NCBI RefSeq assembly: GCF_041146395.1
Contig: NC_091000.1
Coordinates: 15,886,501-15,950,500 of the forward strand
Reading direction: 5' to 3'
Length of the DNA stretch: 64,000 bases
Source: Eulemur rufifrons
Lineage: Eukaryota > Chordata > Mammalia > Primates > Lemuridae
In this document: positions 1 to 12,987 of the stretch, piece by piece
How the letters are laid out: every line of letters starts with the position of its first letter
Position numbering within the stretch: the stretch's first letter is position 1
Translations under genes and position numbers: made by a program
Notes under the pieces: generated by a model
What the model saw: the letters and a program-made list of their open reading frames with translations, nothing else
Told to the model about the DNA's origin: nothing
Database searches by the model: none

Positions 1-180
1 TAAATCTAACCTACCACCTGTTTTTGAATATAAAGCTTTAATGGAACCACACTTGCTTGTTCATTTACATATCATCTATGTCTGCAGCTGCTAGGGAGAG
101 TTGGAACAGAGATCCCAGGGCCCGCTAAGCCTAAACTAGCTACTATCTCACCTTTCACGGAGAAAGTTTGCCACCCCCTG
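1..180 (+). mobile_element. hAT-type DNA transposon remnant (truncated by window edge)
   Basis: This is the 3' part of a nonautonomous hAT-like transposon. Near its end it has the pattern 'gcccgctaagcctaaa ... tactatctc ... ggagaaagtttgccaccccctg', which matches the terminal inverted repeat of a common mammalian hAT family (CAGGGGTCGGCAAACT on the other strand). A second, longer copy of the same family lies at 19886-20195. The element is non-coding and inert. The exact family name (FordPrefect/Tip100-like or Charlie-like) is uncertain. Confidence 0.6.
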
Positions 181-739
181 ATTTAGATGATGGGCATTCA
201 GTGAAGTACTTAAGCAGATGTTAATGAGAACTCATTTGTGTTCTAGTCTTGTTGTCAGCTAGCAGAGGTGATGACGCAGAGGCAGGAAGGTCATTTCAGA
301 ACGAGAAACAGAATCTAAACTGAGGCAGTGGCTGTGGCTATGAAGAGGGAGAGCAGGGAATGAAATGAGTTCGTGCTTAACAGACACACTGGGTAAGACC
401 TGACAGTGTTGTAGGCGCAGGTGAGGAAGTGAGGAGGCAGGTTTTCCTGCCACTCCCTGAGACGGGGGTATCACTTACTCAAGGAAGGGCAGGTCTGCGT
501 AAGGGAGAGTTCAGAGAGGCTGTGCTGACTGCTCCCTTGAGTCAGGGAAAAAACATTTCTATCTTTTTAAAAAAGACATACTTTCTTATTCTTGTTACCA
601 AAAGTAACATAGCACAAGTTTGTTGAATAAAATTGTATTAATAAAGAACAAAGGAGAGAGAAGACAAAAATAAAATTATAAGAGTAATCCTTATTGTTGC
701 AATTAATAAACATACTTAGTTTGTGTCTCTTTCTCCAAT
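181..739. other. Unexplained AT-rich sequence
   Basis: No repeat family, RNA gene or credible coding frame was recognised. The short open frames here (60-71 codons) have no recognisable domain and are the length expected by chance. Confidence 0.5.
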
Positions 740-1000
740 GAACATACATGCTTTACAATTTTTTACCAAAATGGAACCGCACTCTTATACTGTCTCATAA
801 ACTCCACTAAAGATAGATACTTAGGATATTTTCAAATTTTGCTCTTACAAACAGCACTCTGATTGCATTGTTAGATACATTTTTGATGAGTATTTAATTC
901 TCCCCTTATAATAAAGTCCCCTGTATGGAATTGCTAGGTCAAAGAAAATGTACATTTTTAATTTTTTTCTTATTTTACAAGTGGCTTATAATCATTTATT
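740..1000. mobile_element. Probable old LINE 3' region fragment
   Basis: The wording 'gtatggaattgctaggtcaaagaaaatgtacattt' resembles the 'ggaattgctgggtcaaaggg' stretch common to old L1-type 3' regions in mammals. The copy is strongly diverged. Strand and subfamily cannot be fixed by eye. Confidence 0.4.
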
Positions 1001-2074
1001 TGCAGAGTGTAGAAATCCAGACAAACCCATGCCAGAATAAAGAGAATTTATTAACAAAAATATTGTTAGACTCAAATGCAGAAAAATAGCTGAGACTTCT
1101 GAGAAATGCACTGGGAACCCGAAAGTCGGGTGTGAAATAGTTCCCTTTCTTCCTCTTCCTCTGGTTCTTCCTCCACATTCAAACCAAGAGAAAGAAAGAA
1201 AATATATTAAAATTAATAAAAATACATAATTTATATTTATTCAGATTCAGTCAAATATTTAAGACAAATTTAAGTAGGGTCAGGAATGCAAAGGATATTT
1301 ATGCTAATTACAAAGCTAACAAATGAGTTTATAGCTCTGATTATCATCATGATCATCATCAATTTACATTCCTTGAGTCACTTCTTTGGGGACCAAAACC
1401 TATTTCTCAGAAACAGGGTGCATCTGGAAGTAAAATTCATTTTTTCAAGGTTCAAGAGGATTACTTAGGACATTCCAACTTCAGAATGTTACCCAGTCTC
1501 TACTCTTCTGAAAGAGTTAATGCAGTTTCCAGAATAGTTTGGCATATTAAGTAATGTCAACAGAAAGCGGCTGGATTATAAAACAAAATCCCTGAACAAC
1601 TGCACTGGGAATAGCATGGCTCAAATGATCTATTGCCATTAGACAGCTGCCGCAGGCTCACCCTACAGCTGATGAACCTTGTGTCCCCAGAGAGCACTGC
1701 CCTCAAAATGGAACACCGCACCAGGTACACAGCAGAATTTAAGACATGTCCATTGAGATCCAAGGTAAATAATGTGCCAGACAAAAAAGAAAGAAAAATT
1801 AACCATATTTAAGAGAAGCATTATATATATATTTTTTAAAAGAGTTGAAATTATTCATTCAAAAATGTTCATAAGTATATAAATTAGCTTTGTGGACTTT
1901 AAAAAATATGTCTTCTAAATAGTCATGTTTTTATAACAATAGCTTCTTTTTAGTTTGAATTACCTGAAAATGTAATTAAATGGCTGCAGTTGAAGAAACA
2001 ATGCAACTTATTCCCAAAGAATAATTTTTTTCCTTTTGGAAAAAAAAACTTTCTGGATTTTCTATAGTCACTCT
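1001..2074. other. Unexplained intergenic/intronic sequence
   Basis: AT-rich sequence with no recognised repeat or gene. It holds a small ATC/GAT-rich run near 1339-1360. All reading frames are short. Confidence 0.5.
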
Positions 2075-2338
2075 GGAGAGGAGCATATCTGTTAAGTGTA
2101 CAAGATCTGGAGTCAAACTGCTTGGGTTCAAGTCCCAGTTCTGCCACTCACTAGCCTTGTGGTCCTCCTTAAGTTACTTAACATTGTTATATTTTAAGCT
2201 CTTTATCTGTAAAAGGGATGTAACTATTAATTATACCTGCACACAGTTGTGCTCTGAGGATTAAGTGGATTCACACATATAAGGGAACTTAGAAAGATAC
2301 CTGGTACATAATAACTACCCAATAAATGTTTATTATTT
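2075..2338 (+). repeat. MIR SINE
   Basis: This is a tRNA-derived mammalian-wide SINE. The sequence follows the MIR consensus in order: 'gagtcaaactgcttgggttcaagtcc', 'ttctgccactcactagc', 'taagttacttaac', 'ctgtaaaagggatg', 'gaggattaa', 'cctggtacataataa' and 'caataaatgtttattat'. It is nearly full length and strongly diverged, as expected for a pre-primate insertion. Confidence 0.85.
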
Positions 2339-2371
2339 GTATGCTATGATAGGTAGCTGTGGCAGGATAAT

Positions 2372-2444
2372 AAAATCTGTTTCCATGTAGTTATGATAAG
2401 CTGAAATGAAAAAAAAAAGAGAGAGAAAAAAAAATCTGTTTCCA
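2372..2444 (+). mobile_element. Very short A-tailed insertion flanked by a 14-bp direct repeat
   Basis: The 14 bases aaaatctgtttcca occur at 2372-2385 and again, perfectly, at 2431-2444. The 45 bases between them end in an A-rich run (2409-2430) interrupted by GA. This is the layout of an extremely 5'-truncated, LINE-mobilised insertion: target-site duplication, tiny body, tail. The body is too short to name its source. A simple duplication by replication slippage is the alternative. Confidence 0.45.
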
Positions 2445-3834
2445 GTTTCCATTCACAATGACTTTTTCTGGAAAGTGTTGAATGTCCCAATATTAGATAA
2501 CACGAGGCCTTTGGTGAAGTACCATGTACTCTTTCCTAGCCTTCTTCCATTTTGCCCTTTCTCCTTAGTTCCAATAAAACCAAAGTCATGCTTTTTAAAT
2601 GTACATGTCACTAATCATGGAGAGATACGACTGTGTTGAAAGATAGACTCAAGATTTAAAATAATCTCCATGCATTGGAATACTGAACTCCAAGTACTAT
2701 GACAAAATGCAACATGAATAAATAGGATACTCCACATCTGGGATCAGAAAAATCAAATACATAAATACAAGATAATGGAGACCTAGGTCTAAAAGTTTAG
2801 ATACAATTTTATATTCTAACCGCGCTCTTTTAAAAGCAAGTCTATTTTTACCAATGTAGAAATTATAATTCTAACAGAAGCAGAAAATTAAATTGACTGA
2901 AGTACAGAGTGAGGGGGAGGAGTTCAAATTCACTTCTAAACTTTCAGTTATAAAGTAGACATCCCATGTTATCTCTCAAGGCATCTTCCCACATCTATAC
3001 AGAATGAGGAGTATCTTCCAGAGTGAGTATGAAGTGTGAAGGAATCCCAAGACTAAGCCCTCCAGTATTTACAAATCAAGTAAGCAACTGATGAAGGATA
3101 TTAAATGAAACAACCAAATGGGCAGGAAGGCAAGATTGCAGGGAGTCATGGAAGCTGATAGGAGAAAATGTCTTCAGGAGAAAGTGGTTAACTGTATTGA
3201 CTGCTACCACAAAGTCTACTAAAAGGAAGACAGAGAGGTGCCCTTTGGACTTAGCAGTGGGACAGGCATTGGTGAAGGTGTGTAGGTGGAGTGGTGGGGT
3301 CATGTTGGCATGAGATCCGGAGGGCAGGGGAGGCGAGGAACAGAGGTACATCCCATATTGATGATTAGACAGTTCACTTAAGCTTGGCTGCAAGGAAAAT
3401 AGAACTGTCATTACAGCAGCTTGTGGGTGTAGAAAAAGGATTTTTCCCCAAAAGAGAGTCTAGAATACTTTTGAATGCTGATCCAGAGATCTGTTAGAGA
3501 AGGAAGGGTTGGGAAGTAGCCAAATCCCCACGGCCTCTCAGTAGGGAGAGGAGATGAAATCCGGATCATACTGGATAGGCACAGACAGCCCCCTGGTTTC
3601 CCTGAGCTAAGACTTGTCAGAAGAGAAAAGGTTTCTGGCTTTTCATGCTATGTACACTGGGGTCCTATAGTTTAGTTTATACTATCAAAGCTTCTTAACA
3701 ACAGAAGTACAGCAAGATAACCAAAAGGTGTGGGTGGGGAGTGTGCGTAGATTCAACCTGTTTTGTACAATGAAATGTAGGACTTCCCTGATCCATAGTA
3801 TTAACACTTCATGTGTTAATTTTTCATGTTTTAT
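2445..3834. other. Mostly unexplained sequence; possible old repeat at about 3040-3330
   Basis: No gene is visible. The part around 3140-3330 (tcaggagaaagtggttaac, then gccctttggacttagcagt) has the feel of a very old interspersed repeat. Sequence near 36560-36690 (gaaggtcattaccgacctc, gcggtttcagtgagaactgg) looks like the same class. The 111-codon minus-strand frame at 3076-3411 falls in it and has no recognisable domain. Confidence 0.35.
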
Positions 3835-3839
3835 TGTTT

Positions 3840-3965
3840 TTTTTCAACCACTTAATAATAATAGCTACAATTTATTTAAATCCTATCATGTCCCAGGTAC
3901 TATAATGGGTACATTGCGAATATTAATTTGTATCCTCACAGCAATTCTGTGTTATGGAAAGAGTA
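3840..3965 (-). repeat. MIR SINE fragment
   Basis: The reverse complement of the MIR 3' half is visible: 'tgtcccaggtactataatgggtac' followed by 'gtatcctcacagcaattctgtg', the counterpart of the MIR 'ttgtgaggattaaa' region. It is truncated and diverged. Confidence 0.65.
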
Positions 3966-4121
3966 TAAGATCCTAGCCAGAGGTAATTTTCCACACATAT
4001 TCTTAGTTTTTAGTACAAAATATCAAAATGGAAAGAAGATTTCAGCACTTAAAATTATCCAAACCAAGTCATAAAGTGCACAGGTAATAGTTTCAGGCAA
4101 ATGCTTGTGACGGGTTAATTG

Positions 4122-4215
4122 GTCATGATATTTATTGAGTGTCTGCTGTGCCACAGTGGGGGGAGAGATGAGCATTGATTCAAAAGAAAGTCCCTGCTCC
4201 ATGAGTGACACTTCA
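4122..4215 (-). repeat. L2 LINE 3'-end fragment
   Basis: 'tatttattgagtgtctgctg' followed by a degraded 'gtccctgctccatgag' matches the reverse complement of the L2 3' UTR (atttattgagcacctactatgtgcc ... gtccctgccctcatggag). It is ancient and non-coding. Confidence 0.55.
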
Positions 4216-4335
4216 AAAATATTGCATTCATTTAGGGAAATGATACAAGAAAACTTCTTTCTTGATTGAATACAACTCTATTAGATACTGCTATCAGATT
4301 TGACAAAGTTCTCCCCAGAAATTGATCTAAAATAA

Positions 4336-4386
4336 TAAAGTATTTACTAAGAGTAATATTTAGCAGTAAAGTATTTACTAAGAGTA
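4336..4386. repeat. 31-bp-period partial tandem duplication
   Basis: The 20 bases taaagtatttactaagagta occur perfectly at 4336-4355 and at 4367-4386, giving a period of 31. This is a local duplication without retroposon features such as an A-tail. Confidence 0.8.
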
Positions 4387-4720
4387 TGCATACAACATTG
4401 GACACATTAAAATTAAACAATACAATGCACTCACACCTTATAATTTAAGGTCCTAGATGATAAAGTTAAAACTAAATCAAGACTCTAGAACATGGACAAT
4501 GTGTGTTAAGCATTTATTGTTACCAAAGAAAGAATGTATTATTTACCATTTTTCCCCATTTTTAGTAGACTTATAAAAAGTTAAAGCAGTTGAGATGAAA
4601 CCATGGGGATGAAGCAAGAGTTAACAAGGAAGATTGTTTAAATTATCTAAAAGTAGATTACGAATGAATTCTTTAGGAAAAAATGCAGTTTAAAAATCTA
4701 CCACTACTCCCATTACCACG

Positions 4721-4737
4721 CACACACACACACACAC
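4721..4737. repeat. Short (CA)n microsatellite
   Basis: An uninterrupted CA run of about eight units, visible directly. Confidence 0.85.
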
Positions 4738-4861
4738 TGACTTAAAGTAGGTGAAATTCTGAGTACTCCCAGGTTTCTAGTCACTATATGGGCTGCTGAG
4801 TAGCTTCACTAGAGGGTGAAACTGTCTGGGTCCATGAGTCTGCAGACAGTCAGGGCTTGAA

Positions 4862-5082
4862 TTTCAAAGTCAGATAGCTTTGCTTGGAATCCAGACTCTA
4901 TGACCTTCCTGGTATGTGACCTTGGGCAAGTTTTCATGCCTCTCTAATATGAGAGTAATGGTAATGCCCGTCCCGTAGTGCTGTAAGGATTGAGAGGGTA
5001 AATCGAAAGAAAGAGTTTAGAAAAGTGCCTTGCACATAGTAAGCACTCAATTAAGTTAGTTATTATTACTATTATTACTGTT
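4862..5082 (+). repeat. MIR SINE
   Basis: MIR signposts appear in order: 'gaccttgggcaagtttt', 'catgcctctctaatatgag', 'taaggattgagagggtaa', 'agtgccttgcacatagtaag' and 'cactcaattaagttagttat'. It is an old non-coding SINE lacking part of its 5' end. Confidence 0.8.
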
Positions 5083-6362
<1,280 letters not shown>

Positions 6363-7268
6363 AAGGGAGTCGACCAACTGATTTCTAAGTTATCTTCAGT
6401 ACATTCTATGATATTAAGAAATAAAAAACACTATGTGTTTTCAGAAACTCTAAAATATAAAAGCTTACAATATCAAAATTACTTTGTTTTCCATTAATTT
6501 GTCATGAGTTAAACAAAATATTTCTTATCCAAATTTTGGAATGCTTATCAATTTTCAACTAATATTGACCATCTTGAAATTTCATGGCCTTCCAGAATAG
6601 CACCAGGATGGACTAAATAATGAATAATACACAATACAGTATATAACATAATATAGCAATAATATATTTTCCCCCTTTCGTTGAGCAAGAAATAACTCAA
6701 GACCTCCTGGATAAGACAAAGGGATCTGTTGAGAACAAGTAACTCTAAGTTTGGAAATGAGAGCCTCTTTCATTACCTTTAAGACAAGTACTTACCACGG
6801 CAGTGCTGTGTGGTAACTCCCAGCCCTTTCTCTTTGCTTCTGTTAATAACTTTCCCAAAAGGCTTGTAAACACACACAATGCTTTAGGACATGATTTGGA
6901 TTTAAAAAAAAAAAAAAAAAATGTAGATTTCCCCAGGAAACAAATACTTAATCTTTGATTAGTCATTTAGATTTGCGTATAAATGATCTTTGACATTCTG
7001 GAATCTTCCAGAGTGGAAGGAGAGGCACAGAACCAGAAACCTTGGGGGGACGACAACACACTTATTCTGCATCCTAGTTTTGCTATGAGCTAGTTCCACT
7101 AAGAAATAATGCACAACTCAATGGTATACCACGTACGTATTGTTGAGAATTCAGTAGAGAAACAAATGAGCCAAGAAATCAGATTGAGTAAACCACTTCC
7201 ACCCTGCTTCCCATGTAATGACAGAAAAAGTAAATTTTTAAAACAAAAAATCAAGAAAGAGTAGGATA
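6363..7268. other. Unexplained sequence with a poly-A run
   Basis: AT-rich sequence with an A-run at 6902-6920. No retroposon body could be recognised upstream of it, and no credible gene. Confidence 0.45.
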
Positions 7269-7633
7269 TGTCTTAGTTCAGACTTCTATAGCAAAAATAC
7301 TATAGACTGAGTGGCTTAAACAAGAAATATTTATTTCTCAAAGTTCTGGAGGATGGAAAGTTCAAGATCGAGGTCAGGCAGATCTGGGGTCTGGTGAGGG
7401 CAGCTTCCTGGTTCACAGACTGCTGTCTTCTCTTAGTACCCCCCGTGGCAGAGAGAACAGCTGGGAAGTAAGCTCCCTCATGTTCTTCTTATAAGGGCAC
7501 TGATCTCATCTTGAGATCCTTATCTTCACGACATAATTGCCTCCCAAAGACCCCACCTCCAAATAGCACCACATAGGAGATTAGGGTGTCAATATATGAA
7601 TTTTGGAGGGACACCAACATTCAATCCATAGCA
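7269..7633 (-). mobile_element. MLT1-type (MaLR) solo LTR
   Basis: A nearly complete LTR on the minus strand, from 'tgtcttagttcagac' to 'caatccatagca'. Consensus phrases of the MLT1 group are clear: 'actgagtggcttaaacaag', 'tttatttctcaaagttctgg', 'gtctggtgagggcagc', 'cccacctccaaatagc' and 'atatgaattttggaggg'. It begins TG and ends CA as an LTR should. No internal retroviral region flanks it, so it is a solo LTR from an old non-autonomous ERVL-related family. No clean 5-bp target duplication remains. Confidence 0.85.
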
Positions 7634-8649
7634 GAAGACCTGCAGAATTTATAAAAGAAAGAAAGCATATTGAGCTGACAAATAAAGCAATGGAGGGGAA
7701 AAAACAGCCTGGAAGAAATCACAGAGACAATCAGAAAAAAATGCTATTGAGGTGGAAGTGGTTTTCAAGGCACTGAGAGCTAAGACTACACAGATAAAAA
7801 CTGCTCTGGGATAGTTACTGGGAATAATTAATATGGTACGTACGGCAGAAGCATCTGGACCCCATTGGCCCCTACATCTTTTTTCTCTTTACTGAGCAAT
7901 GGTCAAGAAGCACCTATGCCCTGCAGAAAGCAGGAAGTGAGATTCCCCGAGCCAGAGAATGAGGTAGATACTGACATCAGAGAGGTAATACACCCAACGA
8001 TCCTCAAACAGCACTTTGACACCTCACTTACAGTCATCCATGACCTATCCCTATAAACTGAATGGCCTAATGGACAAGAATTTTCAAAGAAAAAGACAAA
8101 TCTGCAAGCATTTGAGCAAACATTGTGCCAAGAGCAAAATACACCAAACTAGTCAAAAAAGAAACTAACTTACAGCAATCTAATTAATAATCATAAATAG
8201 TAAATGGCAAAGATATTAAATAAGATTGTATATACATTAAAAAGAAACATGGTGATCTCAGAAATTTTGAAATATCATTGTCAAAAAATTACTAATTAAG
8301 CCAAAAAGTAATATGCACCCAATTGAAAAGTGAATTAGTTGAAATATTAAGAAAAAGATTTCCCCAGTAAACTATTCTAAATGTCCAAATATGGAAAGTA
8401 TTAGAGAGTTAGAAACACAAAGAAGATTCCAAAATTTTAGAAATGGCTGTGGGAGAAGTATAAATGGGAAGTGTAAATAATTAGACAAATGGTAGAAGTC
8501 AATTTTTAAACACTAAAAAATAACTCGAGTCACCAGATTGATAAACCCCAAGAAATGTCAAGAAGGACAAAAATGAACTGAGAATTCTGATTTAGTCCAC
8601 ATTTTACACCAAAAATAAAAGTTTGGGGGTACTTGAAAATCTGAGCATT
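7634..8649. other. Possible old L1 5'/ORF1-like remnant, otherwise unexplained
   Basis: A-rich on the plus strand, with phrases such as 'ccagagaatgaggtagatac' and 'gacatcagagaggtaa' that recall old L1 ORF1-region sequence. It is badly decayed, with no open frame beyond 63 codons. The call is tentative. Confidence 0.3.
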
Positions 8650-8890
8650 CATATGTGTGTATGTAGGATTTATATAGGACTGCTCCATACATTATGTATC
8701 AGAGGAATGTTCAAAAGGATACACAAGAATCTATTAATAGTGGCACTTCTGGGAAAATGAATAGATTAAAAAAAGATGAAAAGAGTGAAGAAAGTCTTCA
8801 TTTTACTTTATATGTACTGCTTGAATCTCTCATAATTAAGATGTCTATGTGTATTACTTGACTTAATTAAAAACATAATTTAAGAAAAAA
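8650..8890 (+). mobile_element. Probable old L1/HAL1-like 3' end
   Basis: The series 'agtggcacttctgggaaaatg', 'cattttactttatatgtact', 'gcttgaatctctcataatta' and 'gtattacttgacttaattaaa' follows the 3' end of an old L1-related element (acttttactttatatacttctg ... gtattacttttataattaaa). Confidence 0.45.
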
Positions 8891-10799
8891 GAGTTAATAC
8901 TATTTTTAATTGGTAATATTTTACATGTTAATATAATAGAAAGTTTCAATTAATAATATTTAAATAATAGTATTTTAATTAACATTAAAATTAAATAAAA
9001 TGATTTAATAATTTTAAGAAATATAAGAAAATAATATGAAAGATTCAACATTCAATATTTAAATTTATATCAAATATGTAAAGGGTGATAATTAAAAGGA
9101 CTTTGAAAATTATAGGAAATTTGGAACAACAGGTCCTGTTAAACAGTAAATGTTATAATGCCATACCAAATATTAAGCTTTTGAAAACTCACATTATTTT
9201 AAGAAATTACTAAAGTAATTTCTATGGTAACCATAGTCTTTCATTAGACATGGCACCTGCACGTATTAAAGGGAATGATATAAATTAAAAGAAAGAATCT
9301 ACAAGATAAAAATAAATGAAAAAACAACAGAAATAGCCTTATAACAAATACATCTGATTTGCTTAGAAAGAAGTAACAAGATGAGTTTGAATCTCTTTTA
9401 GGAAAGGAAGACATAAAAGATCATCTAGACTTTTCTTATATTATTTGAAGTAAAAATATTTATTAGCTAGCACTAGATACAGGGGCATATCCCCCTTTTA
9501 ATTTAGGATTTAAAAATTTTAAAAAGGAGGGCCCATTAAGTAATAACTAGGTATTAGTTATAATACCTAGACCTAGATACTCAATGATGTTTTTTGGTGA
9601 ATAAGTAAACTAGTTCTAATAAACTCCTAGCATACCCAAACAATACCAGAATTGTTGCATGTGGATTGACATGGCATGAGGCAAAGTGTTTTCTAAAAGT
9701 GGGCAATATTTTGCTGTCAAGGCCGTAGCCACCACAAACCAGCTATAAGATCCTGAGCAAATAATTAATCAATTTCCTGATTTTATAGCATTAATAATTG
9801 TCTTGCCTCCTTTCCCCATTCCAATTAGATGCTCAGACAGGTACTTGTTAGTATTTTAGGCAAACGGGATATGACAGAATGATATGACTCATTCCAGAAC
9901 ATATCATAATTGCTATGTAATACTCTCCTTTTAAAAATTTCAACAACAAAACATTAATTTTCAAATGACTTTGTTCCACTGGCCACGAGTGTCCAAGGCA
10001 ACAAGCACTGCACTCTCCAAATATTCTACCTGTGCCGCATAAAGCCACATAAATGATGAGACCTCCTTGCCTATAAGCCAAGAATGTGGGTTAGCTGATG
10101 TGGCGCACCCACACATACAGCATGCTGACTCAATCTTTAACCCCTCAGCTTGGCCTGTAACAGTGAAAAGAAAAACATTGGTGGTGGTGAAGTTACCCAA
10201 GAGCAATGGACCCAGTGTGACGGGTCCATGGGAAAGTGAGGAAGGCTTGGAGAAGGGCACCAGGTGTTGGCATTGGAACCCAGCTGAAGGTGCAAATCTG
10301 AGCTTCTGCCCACTAACTCCTCTATTCACTCCTGAACACACTGAGCAAGGGAATTAACTATTGTTTTTAGCACATGATTAAAAAAACCTAACAGCTATTC
10401 AAAAGAAAAAAGAATGTAGTTCATTCACTAGGTGATTTGATCATTTCTTTCATTCCAAATAAACAGACAAACCCTAAGTCATTCTTTCATATTCGTAAAA
10501 GGACTTCACAACACTTATGGACAATATGTCTTTGATTATAACAAAAAAATTGTTTGAAAAATAAGGTAGATAAACTTTGTGCTCAAGTCGAATGAAAAAC
10601 AGCACACAAAAGGCTTGCTTTGTATAGAACTTTTGTATGGAAATATATTTAAGGTTTATTTAGTAGTTCTAAAGAAAGTGATAACATGTATTCACTAAAT
10701 TTTAATGAGTTTTATAGCACACATAGATGCTGCCTTACAGAGTGACTAATAAAGTAACAGGCAACTCTACACGCCGTATGTAAAACTTGATAATTGTGT
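8891..10799. other. AT-rich then unexplained sequence
   Basis: 8891-9070 is extremely AT-rich, with many AATTA/TAATA words. 9500-10360 is of mixed composition. The 126-codon minus-strand frame at 9961-10341 overlaps other frames on both strands and shows no domain or splice-supported structure, so it is not called a gene. Confidence 0.4.
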
Positions 10800-10992
10800 C
10801 ACGGCATGTATTCATCACTCCTCTAAACACTTGACATGTACTAACTTATCTATTCCTTACAACAACCCTAGGAAATAGTTGCTGTGATTATCCGCATTTC
10901 AAAATGAAAAATTTGAGGCACATAGAAATTAAAAATGAAAAGTGCCCAAAAAACAGCTATGAAGACAAAAATGTAGAGTCTGGATTCCAGCT
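10800..10992 (-). repeat. MIR SINE
   Basis: Reverse-complement MIR: 'cctctaaacacttgacatgt', 'attccttacaacaaccctag', 'gattatccgcatttcaaaat' and 'gaggcacatagaaatta'. It is old and diverged. Confidence 0.75.
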
Positions 10993-12077
10993 ATAAGGAG
11001 AGCTACCAACCATGGCATCCTATTTTGCTTCATGTCTTATGAAAACATGCAACCCTGTTCACATATACAACTCATACTGTAAGCCATCAAGACAAATGTT
11101 TACTGAGCTATTTAATAGAAAGGGTTAAGACTTCGAAAAAGACAGATAGTCAAAGAGTGACTCTCTCTGAACTAAGTAGACCTAGGATTGCTACATCCAA
11201 TAAACACAAGCTTATTAGTGAGGCTTACATAGAATTAACAAGATTAGGCCGTGATTAGGATCTAAGCATTGACAGGTTAGCACTGAAGATAGGTTGATGT
11301 TTTTAAAAGTTTCTACTAAATACAAACAGTTGGAAATTATTTAATTCCTAGCATATTTTAATAATGAAAAGTTTCAATAATTATTTACTTAAACATATAC
11401 AGTAAAATTTAAGTACTCTATAAAATTTATACTTAATAAATTAGCTTTTTTAATAGCCAGAAATTTTACACTGCTTTTTTCTCTTTAAATTCATTTTCAT
11501 TCCCACAGAATATTATTTTTCTATAATATACTTGTGTTGAAAAGCTTTTTATTGATAACCCAATCATATTTTTCCAACAATATTCTAAATATAAATTGAT
11601 ATTTGGTAGTCTTATTTTATGTGACCATAAGTCTCCAAGTGTTTAAACATTTCTTCAAGATTGAGTTATCATTGTAATTATTATTAGAACTCAATTTTAA
11701 AATAATGTAATTTTAAATTAAAATTTAATTAATTAATGATTAATAATTAATTAGTAACTAATAATCTAAATTTACATTGGAAATGCATCTGTTAACGAGA
11801 TGGATGGAGCTGGGTTATTTTATTTTTTTGCAGTTAGGTCATATATCTGTGGATATTACTGCTGGAATGAGACAGGACTCAGCATCCATTTTTATGTCTA
11901 CTTTTCATTATTACAGATGGAATCTCTGAAAATCTTGTTCACATAAATAAGTAGATGGAAGTTGAGGGAGTCTGGATATAACAACGTCACTCAATAATCT
12001 TAAATCCTTTTGAATGATGTGCTGAAGTCTCACAGTCTTTTATCATTAACAACAATCACTGTTATTTATCTAGCAGC
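10993..12077. other. AT-rich unexplained sequence
   Basis: It contains an AATTAATTAAT-rich run at 11690-11765. No gene or recognised repeat. Confidence 0.45.
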
Positions 12078-12760
12078 TTGTCCGTCGGGGCAAAGCAGTG
12101 GAAACTACCTGACTTGCAGAAGCATTTTTACCCAATCCTCGGCGTCATGAACCCTCTCAGTTCCAACAGTGCTATTCCAAGTCCTCCCTGGGCGGCCGCC
12201 CCAAGGTTTCTAAGCCCTTGGGTCGGGCACACAGAAAGGCCCATAGGTGAGAAGACGTGTGCTTTCCCGGTGGGAAAGGGACGGTGGGAAGGAGACACGG
12301 CTCTTTCATCTCAGGCATGTTCTCAGGAAGATCAATTTTGGAAAAACTAAAAAGTGAACGTAAGATCTGGAAATTAGTTCCCTTAATATCACCGAAGTCT
12401 AGCATCTGTTGAAAAGCCTTTGCTTACCATGTGGGTTCATGTGAGCGTGCGCGTGTCTGTGGGTTTAGAGCGTGCGTGGTGGTGATTTCAGCAAACGGCC
12501 GCGGGCTCCCGTGTGGCACGGGTTGTGCTGAGCATGAGAGCTGCGTGTCAAGAGCGTGGCGCACGGTGCGGGGTACAGACCAGACACCCGATGGAGGATA
12601 CTTTCCCAGGGGTCGCTGTGGTATTTGGCACTTGAGGCCCTCGCTGCCTGGAGTCCTCTCCCCGAGACCACCTCCAGGTGGCTGCTAATGTCAGTGGCTC
12701 TACGCGTGGGCATCTTCCTGAGGCCTCCTGGACGCCCCGTCTGAAGCAGCCGCCACCACT
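12078..12760. promoter_or_regulatory. CpG-dense patch (possible orphan CpG island or regulatory element)
   Basis: In an AT-rich neighbourhood this stretch is GC-rich and unusually rich in CpG. By hand count there are roughly two dozen CpGs between 12430 and 12760 and about ten more at 12078-12320. It includes a NotI site (gcggccgc) at 12192-12199 and runs such as gtgagcgtgcgcgtgtc and acggccgcgggc. Most CpGs in mammalian DNA decay unless kept unmethylated, so retention hints at a germline-unmethylated or recently acquired segment. From about 12690 it merges into an L2 LINE. Several overlapping open frames exist on both strands but none looks like a protein. A promoter role is inference only. 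Confidence 0.4.
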
Positions 12761-12987
12761 TGCTATCACATTTTCTTGCTTTTTTCTATCATAGCTTTTA
12801 ATGCTTCCTAATATTGTCTTGCCTCATTTTGTTTTTAGTTTTGTTTGTGTCCTTTCATTGTTTGCTTTCAGCTACTGGGATTTGAGCTTTTGGGAGCGGG
12901 TGCTGTCTGCGTCCCAGGCCTGGAGCAGCGTCTAGCACAGAGCAGGGTTGCTGGACACGACTGTTTAATTGAAAGAGTGAATGAGCA
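12690..12987 (+). repeat. L2 LINE 3' end
   Basis: The sequence follows the L2 3' region: 'cctgaggcctcctggacgcc' (gaggccttccctgacc), 'cttgctatcacattttcttg', 'ctttcagctactgggatttg', 'gcagcgtctagcacagagca' (agcacctagcacagtgcc) and a final 'gaaagagtgaatgag'. It ends where an MLT1 LTR starts. Confidence 0.7.

Noticed and set aside
2075..2338. tRNA gene (the text contains a ggttcaagtcc B-box-like run)
   Set aside because: This is the tRNA-derived head of a MIR SINE; no intact cloverleaf is present.
9961..10341. 126-codon minus-strand frame
   Set aside because: Cysteine-containing but without any motif I know; overlapped by a 96-codon plus-strand frame; no start or splice context to favour it.
12431..12744. 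Overlapping frames in the CpG patch as coding exons
   Set aside because: High GC lowers stop frequency on all frames, so several frames of similar length open at once; none has a domain.
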